Shown piece after piece: positions 1-9,778 of a stretch of DNA of 64,000 nt. The notes beneath the pieces were generated by a model. The model made no database searches. It had not been told where the DNA came from and saw only the letters and a list, made by a program, of their open reading frames with translations. The translations under genes and the position numbers were made by a program. Numbering within the stretch: position 1 is the stretch's first letter; each line of letters opens with the position of its first letter. Source of the stretch: Desulfosporosinus youngiae DSM 17734 (GTDB taxonomy: Bacteria; Bacillota; Desulfitobacteriia; Desulfitobacteriales; Desulfitobacteriaceae); assembly GCF_000244895.1 (NCBI RefSeq), contig NZ_CM001441.1, forward strand, positions 1,880,226 through 1,944,225. Reading direction: 5' to 3'.

Positions 1-695
1 TGAGAATGGTGGGTCAGTCGATCCAATAGTGCGGTGGTTAAAGCGGGATCTCCAAACACTTCGATCCAGCGGGAAAACTCCAAATTAGAGGTAATAATGA
101 GGCTGCTTCGTTCATAACGCTGAGAAATAAACTGGAAGAGAAGCTTGCCGCCTTCTCCCAAAGGGATATACCCAAGTTCATCAAGAATCACGACATCATA
201 TTTGTTCCAGGTTTTCAGATAACGGGGAAGACGGTATTCCGATTCCGCTTGCTGCAACTCCTGGATGAGTTGCATAACCGGTGTAAAACGCACCCGATAC
301 CCCTGACGCATAACCTCTATCCCAAGAGCAATGGCTATGTGGCTTTTACCAGTTCCAGATTTTCCGATGCAAAGAACGTTTTCGTGGTGACCGACAAAAT
401 CTCCCCCGGCAAGCTGTTCTACCTTCATTTTTGGCAGTTTAGGGATCTTTGTAAATTGAAATTCTTGCAGTGTTTTAAGGACCGGAAATTTGGCCTGCCT
501 AAGTAAGGCTAATTGTTTTTGCTCTTGTTTTCGGGCAACCTCATATTCCAAGCAAGCTGCCAAGAAGCTTAAGTGATCTGAATTCCGTTCAAGAGCATCG
601 CGAACAATGTCTCGATAGTATTGAGCAAGTCCCGGCAACCGTAGTTGCCCACAGGCCAGCTCTATCCGCGCTTCAATAATGGCAGAGGCATCCAT
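1..695 (-). CDS. istB: IS21-family helper ATPase IstB (partial, runs off the window)
   Basis: This is the AAA+ helper ATPase of IS21 transposition, a DnaA/DnaC-like protein that assists IstA in target capture. Reading the minus strand from the ATG at 695 gives an open frame to the window edge, about 231 codons. It contains a Walker A motif (GKSGTGKSH), a Walker B-like VVILDELGY and a sensor-like [10 protein letters not shown] segment, all typical of IstB. The start codon shares one base with the istA stop (TAATG), the usual translational coupling of istAB. The last part of the protein lies outside the window. No frameshift is visible in the part seen. Confidence 0.93.
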   Translation of the reverse strand, partial: MDASAIIEARIELACGQLRLPGLAQYYRDIVRDALERNSDHLSFLAACLEYEVARKQEQKQLALLRQAKFPVLKTLQEFQFTKIPKLPKMKVEQLAGGDFVGHHENVLCIGKSGTGKSHIAIALGIEVMRQGYRVRFTPVMQLIQELQQAESEYRLPRYLKTWNKYDVVILDELGYIPLGEGGKLLFQFISQRYERSSLIITSNLEFSRWIEVFGDPALTTALLDRLTHHS

Positions 696-2130
696 TAGAT
701 CACCTCCGCTAGAAGTTGATCGTATTTCGTCGCATCATCAATGGTCGTGATGGCTTCTGAATAGACTTGGGGTTGAACATTATCTCCTGATACTATTTGG
801 CGGATAGTATCCGCTGTGATCGTAGATTCACCCAGCAATTCCAACGCTGTGGTCAGTTCGGCAACGGAATAGTCACGCAGCAGAAGCAGAACTTCAAGAA
901 AGTCTTTGTAGCCGCGGCTATGGACCCCGACCATTCGTTCACGTAAACGTCCAAACACTGCCGGGAGCTGCCTCACCACTTTAGCATGGGTGACGGCATG
1001 AGGTTTGTGCTGAAGCACGGGTAGGTAATGCAAGATTTCAAGGATAGCTTCACCTCGGGCATAACAGCGAGGATGTGTTGCTACAATTTGGCTAAGATGG
1101 ATGATGTCTACACGATCCACATACGCTTTGGCTAGAAGCACTTGGCCAGTATACTGGCATGGAACGGAATACTTGTTACGATCGACCGTAACTAAAGCAT
1201 AAGAATCCACTTTAACGGGTTTTGGCCGTGCAGCGGAGAAGGAGGTGACGGGAAGCGGACGCAGAGCTTTTTGTTCTTCAAGCCATTGATCCATATGCTT
1301 CTCTTTCTCTTTTTGGCACCAAGAAAGCAGATGAGCATTCAATTCATCCCATGTCTGAAACGATGGAACTGGAACTAAAGCGCGTTTACGTACATATTTA
1401 ACAAGAGATTCAACGCTGCCCTTTTCGTTTCCACGACCAGGTCGGGCAAATAAGCTGTTAAAGAGATAGTGAGCCCTCAGACTGGAAAACCAAGTGTGTT
1501 CTTCTCGTTCGGGACCTTCAAGGATTTTAACGACCTGAGTAGAGGCATTGTCATACAAGCCTTCTTTACAAACACCTCCAAAATATGCGAAGGCACGATT
1601 ATGGCCTTCAAGAAAAGCTTCAAGACGTTGGGTTGGGAAAGCGATAACAAACGGTACGCTGCTGTGCTTTAAGCGCATACAGAATAACAAAACTTTCACA
1701 AGCTTATTTTTAAATAGATTTGGGCTTCCCCGAAATCGATCTGCATTTGTTCGCCTGGTGCGGCTTCGAGCAAAAGAAAACACTCATTCTTTACATCTTT
1801 TAAACTGCGCACGTAGCGTCGGACCGTTGATTCTCCGCCTTTGAATCCATATTCATCATGAAGTCGTTCATAAATACGAGCTGAGGTATGCCGCTGCTTT
1901 GGTGGAGCATTTGTATCCATTTCTAAGATGTTTTCTATGACGTCTCGATAAGGATCCATGACCGGACTGGGTTTAGGCTTTTTTCGATGGTACTTCGGTA
2001 TTTCACCATCCTTTAGCATTTTCCTTACGGTTTGCCTGGAAATCTTCAGTTGTCTACTGAGTTCTCGGATTGACCATCCTTCCAAAAAATGTTTCTTTCT
2101 GATATACTCTTTGTCGACCATTCTAAGCAT
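695..2130 (-). pseudogene. istA: IS21-family transposase IstA, two frames (frameshifted or programmed -1 shift)
   Basis: The N-terminal part (2130 down to 1696, 144 aa) has a helix-turn-helix (WSIRELSRQLKISRQTVRKM) and the first DDE residue region (QIDFGEAQ). The rest, in the -1 frame (to 695), carries the remaining integrase core and the C-terminal Mu/IstA-like domain. The frames join at 1708-1714, where the coding strand reads T TTA AAA, a canonical X XXY YYZ slippery heptamer in the zero frame. Zero-frame translation stops a few codons later. Either this is an indel that inactivated the transposase, or a full-length protein is made by -1 slippage. IS21 IstA is normally a single frame, so decay is the simpler reading. 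Confidence 0.85.
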
Positions 2131-2189
2131 TCCTTCCTCCTGTTTTGCTGATTCTTGGACAAATCGAGCATAACAGGTTAGGGCTCAGG

Positions 2190-2247
2190 GTGGTCAACTT
2201 TTTTGTTAGCAAACCATGTCTAAGTGGTACACTTTTATGTTAGCAGA
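2190..2247. repeat. IS21 terminal direct repeats (two copies)
   Basis: Two 24-bp imperfect direct repeats occur at 2190-2213 and 2224-2247, both beginning GTGGT and containing GTTAGCA. They differ at only a few positions and lie between istA and the presumed element end. This fits the multiple terminal repeats that bind IstA in IS21 elements. Confidence 0.7.
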
Positions 2248-2251
2248 TACA

Positions 2252-3085
2252 GCTCGTAGGTTGTTAAGCGAAGTACATCCAATATTCTACTTTTTATCGG
2301 TATGGTTTCGGAGATTGATCACATACTTAAAGTGGAGCTTTGAAGGCAAAACGTTTTCTTCTCTAAAAAGTACCGAAAAGCTGCCATACCGGGTGAAGAA
2401 ACATCAGTCGGTACTGATTAGAAAACTCGGTGATACAGACATGCAGTTGCAATATAACAAAGTTAAAAATCTCTCAATAGCCATCGAGCGGATTGATGGC
2501 ATTATTATACCGCCTGGTGAAACATTTTCTTTTTGCAAACTAGTAGGACTTACAACTAAGCGTAAGGGATATTTGCCAGGTATATTGTTGTCTTGCGGAG
2601 AAGCAAAGCCTGGCATTGGCGGTGGTATCTGTCAGATAGCTAACCTAATCCATTGGTTGGTTATTCATAGTCCTTTGACTGTTACTAAACGGTATCATCA
2701 CAGTTTCGATCCTTTTCCAGATGACAGAAGGGTGCTGCCCTTTGGTAGTGGGGCAACCGTGTTTTATAACTATATAGACTATCAGTTTATGAATTGTACC
2801 CCATATACTTTCCAACTAAGACTTTGGCTTTCGGAAAAGTGCTTGGAAGGAGAACTGAGGGTCGATCAGGACCTGGACTTTGCTTATCATGTATTTGAAA
2901 AAAACCATCAGTTTTTAAAAATTGGGAATAAATATTTCCGAAAAAATGAACTATGGAGAAATAAAATAATCAGAAGGAAAAGCGGGGAAATATTAGAGAC
3001 CGAATTAGTAACAAAGAATTTTGCTGAGGTCAAATATGTCCCAGACGTCTATAAGCAGACGGACGAAGTAATTAAAAACGAATAA
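2252..3085 (+). CDS. vanW: VanW-family protein, 5' end replaced by IS21
   Basis: The protein matches the VanW family, an accessory gene of some glycopeptide-resistance loci and also found alone in many Firmicutes; its biochemical role is unsettled. Recognisable features are the PYRVKKHQSVLIRKLG segment, the PPGETFSFCKLVG motif, GIGGGICQIANLIHWL and the HHSFDPFPDDRRVLPFGSG block. The native N-terminus seems to be missing: an open frame continues upstream to an ATG at 2216, but that ATG and about 12 codons lie in the IS21 end. A TTG at 2265 could serve as a start. Only a few native residues appear lost, so the gene may still be expressed, possibly from the fusion start. Confidence 0.8.
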   Translation, partial: ARRLLSEVHPIFYFLSVWFRRLITYLKWSFEGKTFSSLKSTEKLPYRVKKHQSVLIRKLGDTDMQLQYNKVKNLSIAIERIDGIIIPPGETFSFCKLVGLTTKRKGYLPGILLSCGEAKPGIGGGICQIANLIHWLVIHSPLTVTKRYHHSFDPFPDDRRVLPFGSGATVFYNYIDYQFMNCTPYTFQLRLWLSEKCLEGELRVDQDLDFAYHVFEKNHQFLKIGNKYFRKNELWRNKIIRRKSGEILETELVTKNFAEVKYVPDVYKQTDEVIKNE

Positions 3086-3262
3086 TCAATGAAAGGCTGA
3101 TCAAAGCAAATCAGGCATTGCTGGTTTTGATAAATTGATTTTTGGTAATGAGAAAATCCATAGCGTCAGGTGGGCAGCTTTTTTTACGTCATAATTATAA
3201 GGAAAGGAATTCCAAGAAGTATTTAGTAGGGAGTAAATCTTAATTAAAAGGGAGTTGAGCCC

Positions 3263-4507
3263 ATGAAAAGACGGTTTTGCCTGCCGCTTGCCTTTATTGC
3301 GGCAGTAAGCCTGTTGGCAGGGTGTACCGCCGAGCCCGCCCAGTCCGGACAAACTAATCCGGTTCTCAACCAAAGTTTTGATCAAGATAAAATCAGTATG
3401 GAAGCTGTCGAAGGGAATTCACGTTTTGCCTTCGATAGTTTCAAACAATTGGACAAAGAGGACCGGGAGCAGAATATCCTTATATCACCTTTAAGCATAT
3501 CCACCGCCCTGGCCATGACCTACCAGGGAGCCGGAGCTGCGACGAAAGAAGCTATGGCCGGGGTTTTGGGATATACCGGGATTGAAGACGCAAAGCTCAA
3601 GGAAAGCTATCGAAACCTGATTCCGTATTTGAACGGACTGGATGACAAGGTGGAATTAAATATCAGCAATTCCTTGTGGGTGAGAGAAGGAGAGGAGATC
3701 AAGCAGGATTTCCTGACAGCTAACAAGGATAGCTTCAAGGCTTCCGTGACCCCTCTTGATTTTAGTAAGGCCAATGCCCCGGATCAAATCAATCAATGGG
3801 TGTCCGAAGCGACCAATAAAAAAATAGATAAGATCATTAGTTCCCCGATACCTTCAGATACTATCATGTACCTGATCAATGCCATCTACTTCAAGGGGGA
3901 TTGGGCTGAGCAATTTGACAGCAAGAATACGGTTAAGGCACAATTCAGGGCAGGGAACGGCGGCACCAATGAAGTCATGATGATGAGCAGGACAGGGAAC
4001 GTTGAATACGGAAAGGGCGACGATTTCCAAGCGGTCCGGCTTCCCTATGGAAGCGGCAAGGCGGCAATGTACTGCATTTTGCCGGAGAAAGACCAAACAA
4101 TTAATGATTTTATCGCCACGCTGGATACAGGCCGATGGAAGGGGATCAAGGAGAGCATCACGGAGCGGAATGAGGTCAATTTGCAGTTGCCCCGTTTCAA
4201 GCTGGAATACGGGATCAAGAATTTAAACGACAGCCTGACAGCCCTCGGGATGGGGGAAGCCTTTACGGATAAAGCCGATTTTTCCGGAATCGGCGATGAT
4301 GTCTGTATCAGCCGGGTGTTGCACAAGGCGGTCATCGAGGTTAATGAAGAAGGCAGTGAAGCAGCAGCGGCGACCGCAGTGGAAATACGGCCGACGTCTG
4401 CAGCGGAACCGCTGGCTTTCATCGCCGACCGGCCGTTTTTATTCGTGATTGCGGATGATCAAACCGGGACCATTTTATTTATGGGCAAGGTGTATGAGGT
4501 AAAGTAA
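3263..4507 (+). CDS. Lipoprotein serpin (serine/cysteine protease inhibitor)
   Basis: This 414-aa protein has the full serpin fold signature. The N-terminus is a lipoprotein signal (charged MKRR, hydrophobic core, lipobox LLAG-C with Cys at residue 21), so the inhibitor is probably tethered to the outer face of the membrane. The hinge region EEGSEAAAATA is rich in small residues, as in inhibitory serpins. Aligning it to the antitrypsin loop places P1-P1' near Thr-Ser in RPTSAAEP. The C-terminal DRPFLFVI...GTILFMGKV strand is canonical. A GGGAG ribosome site precedes the ATG and a hairpin follows the stop. The target protease is unknown. Confidence 0.95.
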   Translation: MKRRFCLPLAFIAAVSLLAGCTAEPAQSGQTNPVLNQSFDQDKISMEAVEGNSRFAFDSFKQLDKEDREQNILISPLSISTALAMTYQGAGAATKEAMAGVLGYTGIEDAKLKESYRNLIPYLNGLDDKVELNISNSLWVREGEEIKQDFLTANKDSFKASVTPLDFSKANAPDQINQWVSEATNKKIDKIISSPIPSDTIMYLINAIYFKGDWAEQFDSKNTVKAQFRAGNGGTNEVMMMSRTGNVEYGKGDDFQAVRLPYGSGKAAMYCILPEKDQTINDFIATLDTGRWKGIKESITERNEVNLQLPRFKLEYGIKNLNDSLTALGMGEAFTDKADFSGIGDDVCISRVLHKAVIEVNEEGSEAAAATAVEIRPTSAAEPLAFIADRPFLFVIADDQTGTILFMGKVYEVK

Positions 4508-4530
4508 ATAAATTTTCTCAAATGATAAAA

Positions 4531-4560
4531 GGCAGCAGTGAATTTGAACTTACTGCTGCC
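4531..4560 (+). terminator. Hairpin downstream of the serpin gene
   Basis: A perfect 9-bp stem (GGCAGCAGT / ACTGCTGCC) with a 12-nt loop starts 23 nt after the serpin stop. The following T tract is short (TTCTGT), so termination strength is uncertain. Confidence 0.65.
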
Positions 4561-4738
4561 TTCTGTGGTTAAGACGTCATTTTTAAGCATAGGTATTTGA
4601 TATATCATAAGTTTACCTATAGAAGTTTATAACAGCGAGTGATTACTCTTACGTTGCCGTTTTGAGGAGGAAGAATTAGGAAAATGGCAAACTAGAAAAT
4701 CTTAAACAAAATGCATAAGAAATGCATTATAATAGGAA

Positions 4739-5818
4739 GTGAATTACTTACGGATTGTTTGCGTAACCATGTTCAAATCTTCACTAATCCAGAAGGCAAT
4801 AAATGAATTGGACGGAAAGGCGGGTGGTTTTTTGTTGTATTCGCCGGATACAGGAAGCGTTTTTAGGCATCAAAAGGCACTGTCTATTATAAAAGAAATC
4901 GAAAAAGCCGTTATCGGCAAAGAGGAGATCATTGGCAAAGTGCTGATGGCCGTCTTAGCGCAAGGCCATATTTTACTGGAAGACACTCCCGGGGTAGGCA
5001 AAACTACCCTGGCTCTCGCTTTCTCTAAAACCATGGACCTGGACTATAAACGAATCCAGTTCACGCCGGAAATCATGCCCGCGGATGTTGTTGGTTTTTC
5101 CGTTTACAATAAGGTCAGCGGTCAACTGGAGTATCAGCCGGGAGCAGCCCTGTGCAACTTACTGCTGGTGGATGAAATCAACAGAGCCAGTGCCAAGACC
5201 CAGAGCGCTTTACTGGAAGTGATGGAAGAAGGCTGTATCACCTTGGATGGTGTCACCCGTGAACTTCCCGGTCCGTATACTGTCATCGCTACCCAGAACC
5301 CTGTGGGCTCAGCCGGCACCCAGCTTTTGCCCGAATCCCAAATGGACCGCTTTATGGTACGGCTTTCCCTGGGATACCCGGAGTTAGAGGATGAGGTGAA
5401 AATCTTAAAGAAAAAGCAGGGGCGCGAAGTATTGAAGCTTGTCAGGCAAGTAGTGGATGCCCAGGAAATTATCCAGATGCAGCAGCAGGCAGAAGCCGTA
5501 CATCTTGACGAGGATATTTACCTTTATATCGTCCGTCTCGCTGCCGCCACGCGGGAGCATCCTCTGATCAGCCTTGGCGTGAGCCCCCGCGGCTCGATTG
5601 GGCTGGTGCGGATGAGCCGGTCCGCCGCCTGGCTTGCCGGAAGGGATTATGTTATCCCCTGGGATGTGCAGTTTGTGCTCTTCGATGTTTTTGAACATCG
5701 CCTGGTCCTTAATTCCCAGGCAAGAATCAGCAATACGACAGCTCACAGTCTGTTGACGGATGTCATCAAAGCAGTTTCCCCGCCGGGTATTGTCCGGGCG
5801 AGGTCCGGAAGATGGTGA
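4739..5818 (+). CDS. MoxR-family AAA+ ATPase
   Basis: MoxR ATPases act as chaperone-like AAA+ proteins, usually encoded with DUF58 and transglutaminase genes as here. Visible motifs are Walker A (TPGVGKTT, near residue 86), Walker B LLLVDEINRA, sensor 1 ATQNPVGSAG, the arginine-finger region ESQMDRFMVR and a C-terminal lid with VSPRGSIGLVRMSR. The annotated start is a GTG at 4739. A TATAAT at 4728-4733 lies only 5 nt upstream of it, so the ATG at 4769 may be the real start. The gene overlaps the DUF58 gene by 7 nt, indicating one operon. Confidence 0.93.
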   Translation: MNYLRIVCVTMFKSSLIQKAINELDGKAGGFLLYSPDTGSVFRHQKALSIIKEIEKAVIGKEEIIGKVLMAVLAQGHILLEDTPGVGKTTLALAFSKTMDLDYKRIQFTPEIMPADVVGFSVYNKVSGQLEYQPGAALCNLLLVDEINRASAKTQSALLEVMEEGCITLDGVTRELPGPYTVIATQNPVGSAGTQLLPESQMDRFMVRLSLGYPELEDEVKILKKKQGREVLKLVRQVVDAQEIIQMQQQAEAVHLDEDIYLYIVRLAAATREHPLISLGVSPRGSIGLVRMSRSAAWLAGRDYVIPWDVQFVLFDVFEHRLVLNSQARISNTTAHSLLTDVIKAVSPPGIVRARSGRW

Positions 5819-7014
5819 AAAAACGAGTGGAATATGGCCTGCTGCTGCTGGCGGCAACAGTGTTTCATATCTTTCTGGTGGATTATCTTTCCTTCTTCGT
5901 TTTGGCTTTTTTTCTGGCTCTTCCGGCTGTTTCCCTGTTGATGACGGTTTTGTCCGTTCGCGGCCTAAGGGCGGAACTGGAAATAAAAAGCGCCTCCCTG
6001 CAGAAAAGCGTTGCCATACAGAAAAGGGAGGCTCTGGTCTTAAGCTTGAAAGTGAAAAATAACACATTTCTGGCTTGCCGGGTCAGGGTGAAATTGGCCA
6101 TACGCAATGAACTGCTGCAGGAGGAACAAACAGAAATCCTTTTTATCACGGCAGGGCCTTCAGGGCAAACCGTGGAGCAGGTTCTTTCTTCCCGGTATTG
6201 CGGTAAACTGGACTGCCGGATTAGTGAGCTGCGGATCTATGACTATCTCGGATTAGTTTCCTTCCGTAAAAAAACAGCTCTGGGAGAAAGCCTGGTTGTG
6301 TTTGTCCTGCCCTCGGTTTATCCCCTTACCAGCCTGGCCGGGGGCTCAAAAATCCAGCAGGATACAGAAAGTGATGAGTTTTCCCCAAGTAAAGCGGGGG
6401 ACGACCCCGGGGAAATCTTTGCTATCCGTGAGTACAGAAACGGGGATCCCTTGACCAGAATCCACTGGAAGCTTTCCGGCAGGCATGATCACTTGATGGT
6501 CAAGGATTTCGGCCTGCCAATGTCTGAAGCCGTACTCCTGCTGCTTGATCTGAATGGCCGCCCTAAGCAACTGGATGGTCTGCTGGATAGCCTCTATTCC
6601 TTGTCCTGTTTTCTTCTGGAACATCAGATCCTCCATGAAATAGAGGGGTATGACGGTCTGCAGGGCGGCTTCGCCCGTACCAGGATCGCCGGTCAGGATG
6701 ACCTTAACACGGCATTGAGTGCCCTGCTCTCCCCAGACAGGCTCCAGCGGCAGCCGTTGTCCTTGACGAATTGCGGAAGTGGTTGCGGCTATGCCCGGTA
6801 TTCCCAGGTTATCTACCTCTGCTCAGGGATTACCCAGGACTCCATGGCTTTGCTTGGGGAGCGGATGTCGGGAAGCCGGGTCCGCATTCTGCTGGTAGAG
6901 GAACCCGATAAGCTGGAGAAAATGGCTCCGTCCCTGGCTGCGGTCCCGGGGGTAAACTTGACGGTTATCGATCCGGAGCATATGGGAGAAAGCCTGAGCA
7001 GTCTTACCTTATAA
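5812..7014 (+). CDS. DUF58 domain protein with N-terminal membrane segment
   Basis: This 400-aa protein starts with about two hydrophobic helices, followed by a beta-rich region and the DUF58 core: EIFAIREYRNGDPLTRIHWKLSGR is the family hallmark (about residues 202-225). DUF58 proteins are partners of MoxR ATPases and contain a VWA-like fold after the motif. It overlaps moxR by 7 nt upstream and its stop overlaps a downstream ATG (TAATG), so translation is probably coupled. The exact role, likely in envelope-protein assembly or maintenance, is inferred from family and context. Confidence 0.9.
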   Translation: MVKKRVEYGLLLLAATVFHIFLVDYLSFFVLAFFLALPAVSLLMTVLSVRGLRAELEIKSASLQKSVAIQKREALVLSLKVKNNTFLACRVRVKLAIRNELLQEEQTEILFITAGPSGQTVEQVLSSRYCGKLDCRISELRIYDYLGLVSFRKKTALGESLVVFVLPSVYPLTSLAGGSKIQQDTESDEFSPSKAGDDPGEIFAIREYRNGDPLTRIHWKLSGRHDHLMVKDFGLPMSEAVLLLLDLNGRPKQLDGLLDSLYSLSCFLLEHQILHEIEGYDGLQGGFARTRIAGQDDLNTALSALLSPDRLQRQPLSLTNCGSGCGYARYSQVIYLCSGITQDSMALLGERMSGSRVRILLVEEPDKLEKMAPSLAAVPGVNLTVIDPEHMGESLSSLTL

Positions 7015-7043
7015 TGCTTTTCACTCAAAGGAGAATGTTTGCT

Positions 7044-9623
7044 ATGAAACTTGCCGGTAAACAAGAAAAACAACAGCAAAAACCGAATAGCAGCCTGAAC
7101 CTGGGCAATCCCCGCCTGATTGCGGCGGAAGTCTCCTTGACGAAGCGCTTCCTTTTTTATTTTTTCGTGCTGCTGCTGGGGATTTCCGCTGCATACGGCT
7201 GTTTTTATACGGCATTTCCCATACCTGTCTTCTGGTGGGTGGTTATTCCCTGCACAGTCCTGTTTTCCGCCGGCTTTACAGTCCTGTTTTTAAAGAAGCG
7301 GGGAGGCAGGCGGGGTATTTGGCTGCCAATTCTGTTTATTGCCTGCCTGGGCAGCCTGTTTTTTCTGAAAGACGGTTTGCCGGGTGCCTGGCGGAACCCT
7401 TTATGTCAAGGGCTTATCCGCACCGTTAATTATGTTATAGCTGCCTATGCCCAAAAGGCTAACTATAACTTTATCACCTGGCCTGCCGAGCCGGCCGGCC
7501 TAAGGGAAATCACTATTTCCTGTACGGTGTTTGCGGTGTTCGTCCTGTTGCTTACAACGTTTCTTATGGCCTGGCTGCTGATTCACAGGAAGAACAGTTT
7601 TTTCTGTTTCCTGCTCACAACTCCCTTTTTAGCGGTCTCCCTGGTATTCGCCATCATTCCTCATTATGCCGCAGTGACAGCGCTTTTGACATTTTGGGCA
7701 TTTTTGCTGCTCAACGCATCCTCTCTGCGCAGTAAAAAGGGCTTTGTCAAAAGGGGCAATCTGTTTTATGAGGGTAGGAATTCGGCGGTACATCCGGCAT
7801 CCCTCATCTTGCTGCCTATTTTAGCTGACTGTTTGATGCTGGTCGGCGTCTTGTTTCCGATGCAGAGCTTTCAGCGCTCCGAGGTTGTGGAGGATCTGCG
7901 CAGCGGCTTGCTCAGCAGGCCGAATATGACAACTCTGTTCCGCAGCGGAGGGGTTGCCGGAAATGTCAATCGGGTCAATTTGCAATTTGCCGGGGACATC
8001 GCTTATACAGGGCGAACGGTGTTGCAGGTACAATCTTCCCAAAAGGATACGGACTATTTAAAGGGCTTCGCAGGCAGTGTCTATACCGGCCAAAGCTGGG
8101 AAGCCCTGGGGGAGGAAGATTACCGGGAACTGAATGCGCTGTTAAATGAACAAAAAGTACAGAATTTCCCCTCCCTGTTTACCAATTTTCTCCGTTCCAA
8201 TCTGGATCGGGACTTGTACGTATATGATTTGGTGGTCCGGAATGTGGGGGGCAATCCCCGCAGCATTTATACTCCATATGGTTTGATTTCCGGGCCGGAT
8301 ACCTTGCCGGGCCTTGATTTTGTCAATGACGGCTATTTAAGATCCGGTAATTACCTGTTCGGCACGCCGCAATACAGTATGCAAGCAATCAGCCTCCCGG
8401 CGGATTATCAAAATACAAGTTTTTATACCCGCGTAGTCGGGAATTTCTTGCGGTATGCCTGGATAGGGGGAGGAGGCTTAGGCGACCTGGGTTTAGACAG
8501 GAATTTCCAAAGGGATTTTGACAGCAGCAGCCGGCAACTGGATGAGTGGAGGATGCCGGAGCGGCTGGCGGGGCTCCTTTCCCCGGAGCAAGCTGCTTTT
8601 GCCCAAGCCGCCCAGGCCTACACTTCCTTTGTTTATGCACACTATACTCAGCTTCCCGAAGAACTGAGGGGCAAGCTGGACCAATATCGCAGGGAGCATG
8701 GTTTAGACACAGAACATTTTCCCTGGCCCCGCTCCCTGGCCAGGGCCATTATCGATCAGGTACACAGTGAAAATACCTATACCCTTTCGCCGGGCCTGCT
8801 GCCGGGAGGGCGCGATTTTGTCGAGTATTTCCTGTTGGAAAATCATCGGGGGTACTGCATGCATTTTGCCTCCGCTACAGTGGCGCTGCTCCGTTCCGCG
8901 GGGGTTCCGGCCCGTTATGCGGAGGGGTACACCCTATCTTCGCATGATTTGGCAGGTCCCGATGGCTGGGTGGATATTCCGGATTCCCGTGCCCACGCCT
9001 GGGCGGAAATCTATCTCAGCGGTGTGGGCTGGGTTCCGGTGGAGGCCACGCCGGGCGTTTATAACGGGGTAGTTGATCATCAAACCGGGGCGGTCGCCCC
9101 GGCTCAGGAAGCAGCCAATGTGCCTCAGGAGGAGTTTTCCGGTGAAGCCCCGGAGGAAGAAGTTTCCGGTGAATCTTCCGAACTGCAGATTCCCAATGAG
9201 ATTGAGGGAGGGGAAAGAGGGCCGGGAGGACCTCAAAGTATGGTTATCAGCACCCAGTTGAGGGTAATCTTCTTTTTAGCGGTGATTGCTTTGCCCTTGC
9301 CGGCCTTGTTGATCAACAGAAAGCTGCGTGTTGCTTCACGGCGCAAGAGGTTTAGGCAAGAAGATCATAACCAAGGGGCGCTTGCTGTTTATGATTATAT
9401 GTTGCAGCTCCTCCCGCACCCAAAATCCGATCTGAGCTTTAGCGCTGAGATCCCGGAAAATTTATATGAGTTAGTACTGAAAGCACGGTTTAGCCGGCAG
9501 ATGCTTACAGAGCAGGAGCTGGATCAGCTCTTGGACTATGCCGGGGCGCTGGCGGATCAGGTCCGCCGAAAAGCGTCACTCTTTCGCCGGTTCGTCTTTG
9601 CGTATATTTATGTGCTGTTTTAG
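7044..9623 (+). CDS. Membrane transglutaminase-like protein (TgpA type)
   Basis: The protein of about 859 aa has several N-terminal transmembrane helices, a large extracytoplasmic part, a transglutaminase core, one further helix and a DUF4129-like cytoplasmic tail. The core has a putative catalytic Cys in RGYCMHFASA (near residue 605), His in SRAHAWAEIY (near 651) and VPVEATPG, where Glu stands in place of the usual Asp; that substitution is common in this family. An in-frame ATG at 7014 overlaps the DUF58 stop, but an AGGAG at about 7027-7032 favours the ATG at 7044. As last gene of the MoxR operon it probably acts on peptide or cell-wall substrates outside the membrane. Confidence 0.88.
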   Translation: MKLAGKQEKQQQKPNSSLNLGNPRLIAAEVSLTKRFLFYFFVLLLGISAAYGCFYTAFPIPVFWWVVIPCTVLFSAGFTVLFLKKRGGRRGIWLPILFIACLGSLFFLKDGLPGAWRNPLCQGLIRTVNYVIAAYAQKANYNFITWPAEPAGLREITISCTVFAVFVLLLTTFLMAWLLIHRKNSFFCFLLTTPFLAVSLVFAIIPHYAAVTALLTFWAFLLLNASSLRSKKGFVKRGNLFYEGRNSAVHPASLILLPILADCLMLVGVLFPMQSFQRSEVVEDLRSGLLSRPNMTTLFRSGGVAGNVNRVNLQFAGDIAYTGRTVLQVQSSQKDTDYLKGFAGSVYTGQSWEALGEEDYRELNALLNEQKVQNFPSLFTNFLRSNLDRDLYVYDLVVRNVGGNPRSIYTPYGLISGPDTLPGLDFVNDGYLRSGNYLFGTPQYSMQAISLPADYQNTSFYTRVVGNFLRYAWIGGGGLGDLGLDRNFQRDFDSSSRQLDEWRMPERLAGLLSPEQAAFAQAAQAYTSFVYAHYTQLPEELRGKLDQYRREHGLDTEHFPWPRSLARAIIDQVHSENTYTLSPGLLPGGRDFVEYFLLENHRGYCMHFASATVALLRSAGVPARYAEGYTLSSHDLAGPDGWVDIPDSRAHAWAEIYLSGVGWVPVEATPGVYNGVVDHQTGAVAPAQEAANVPQEEFSGEAPEEEVSGESSELQIPNEIEGGERGPGGPQSMVISTQLRVIFFLAVIALPLPALLINRKLRVASRRKRFRQEDHNQGALAVYDYMLQLLPHPKSDLSFSAEIPENLYELVLKARFSRQMLTEQELDQLLDYAGALADQVRRKASLFRRFVFAYIYVLF

Positions 9624-9778
9624 CTGTGAAGCTGACCGGACCGTCTAAACTTTGAGATCGGGAATTTGGATAACAAAATATTGACAAAAAAGTGATTTTA
9701 CAAGAGGTCAAAGATTTTGCTATCATGGGTAAACTGATTTAGGGGTTTATAAGATTTTGAAAAAGGAGGAAGCATTCT

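Larger units (their letters stand above)
1..2251 (-). mobile_element. IS21-family insertion sequence (left part cut by window edge)
   Basis: The element carries the diagnostic istA-istB pair on the minus strand, with istB overlapping the istA stop. Beyond istA, two 24-bp direct repeats (2190-2213 and 2224-2247) resemble the multiple terminal repeats of IS21 elements. A plausible end, reading 5'-TG on the minus strand, lies at about 2251. The far end is outside the window. istA is split by a frameshift, so activity is uncertain. The element abuts the 5' end of a vanW-like gene. Confidence 0.85.

Noticed and set aside
3101-3385. 94-aa minus-strand frame between vanW and the serpin gene
   Set aside because: It overlaps the serpin signal peptide region, has no family similarity and no ribosome site.
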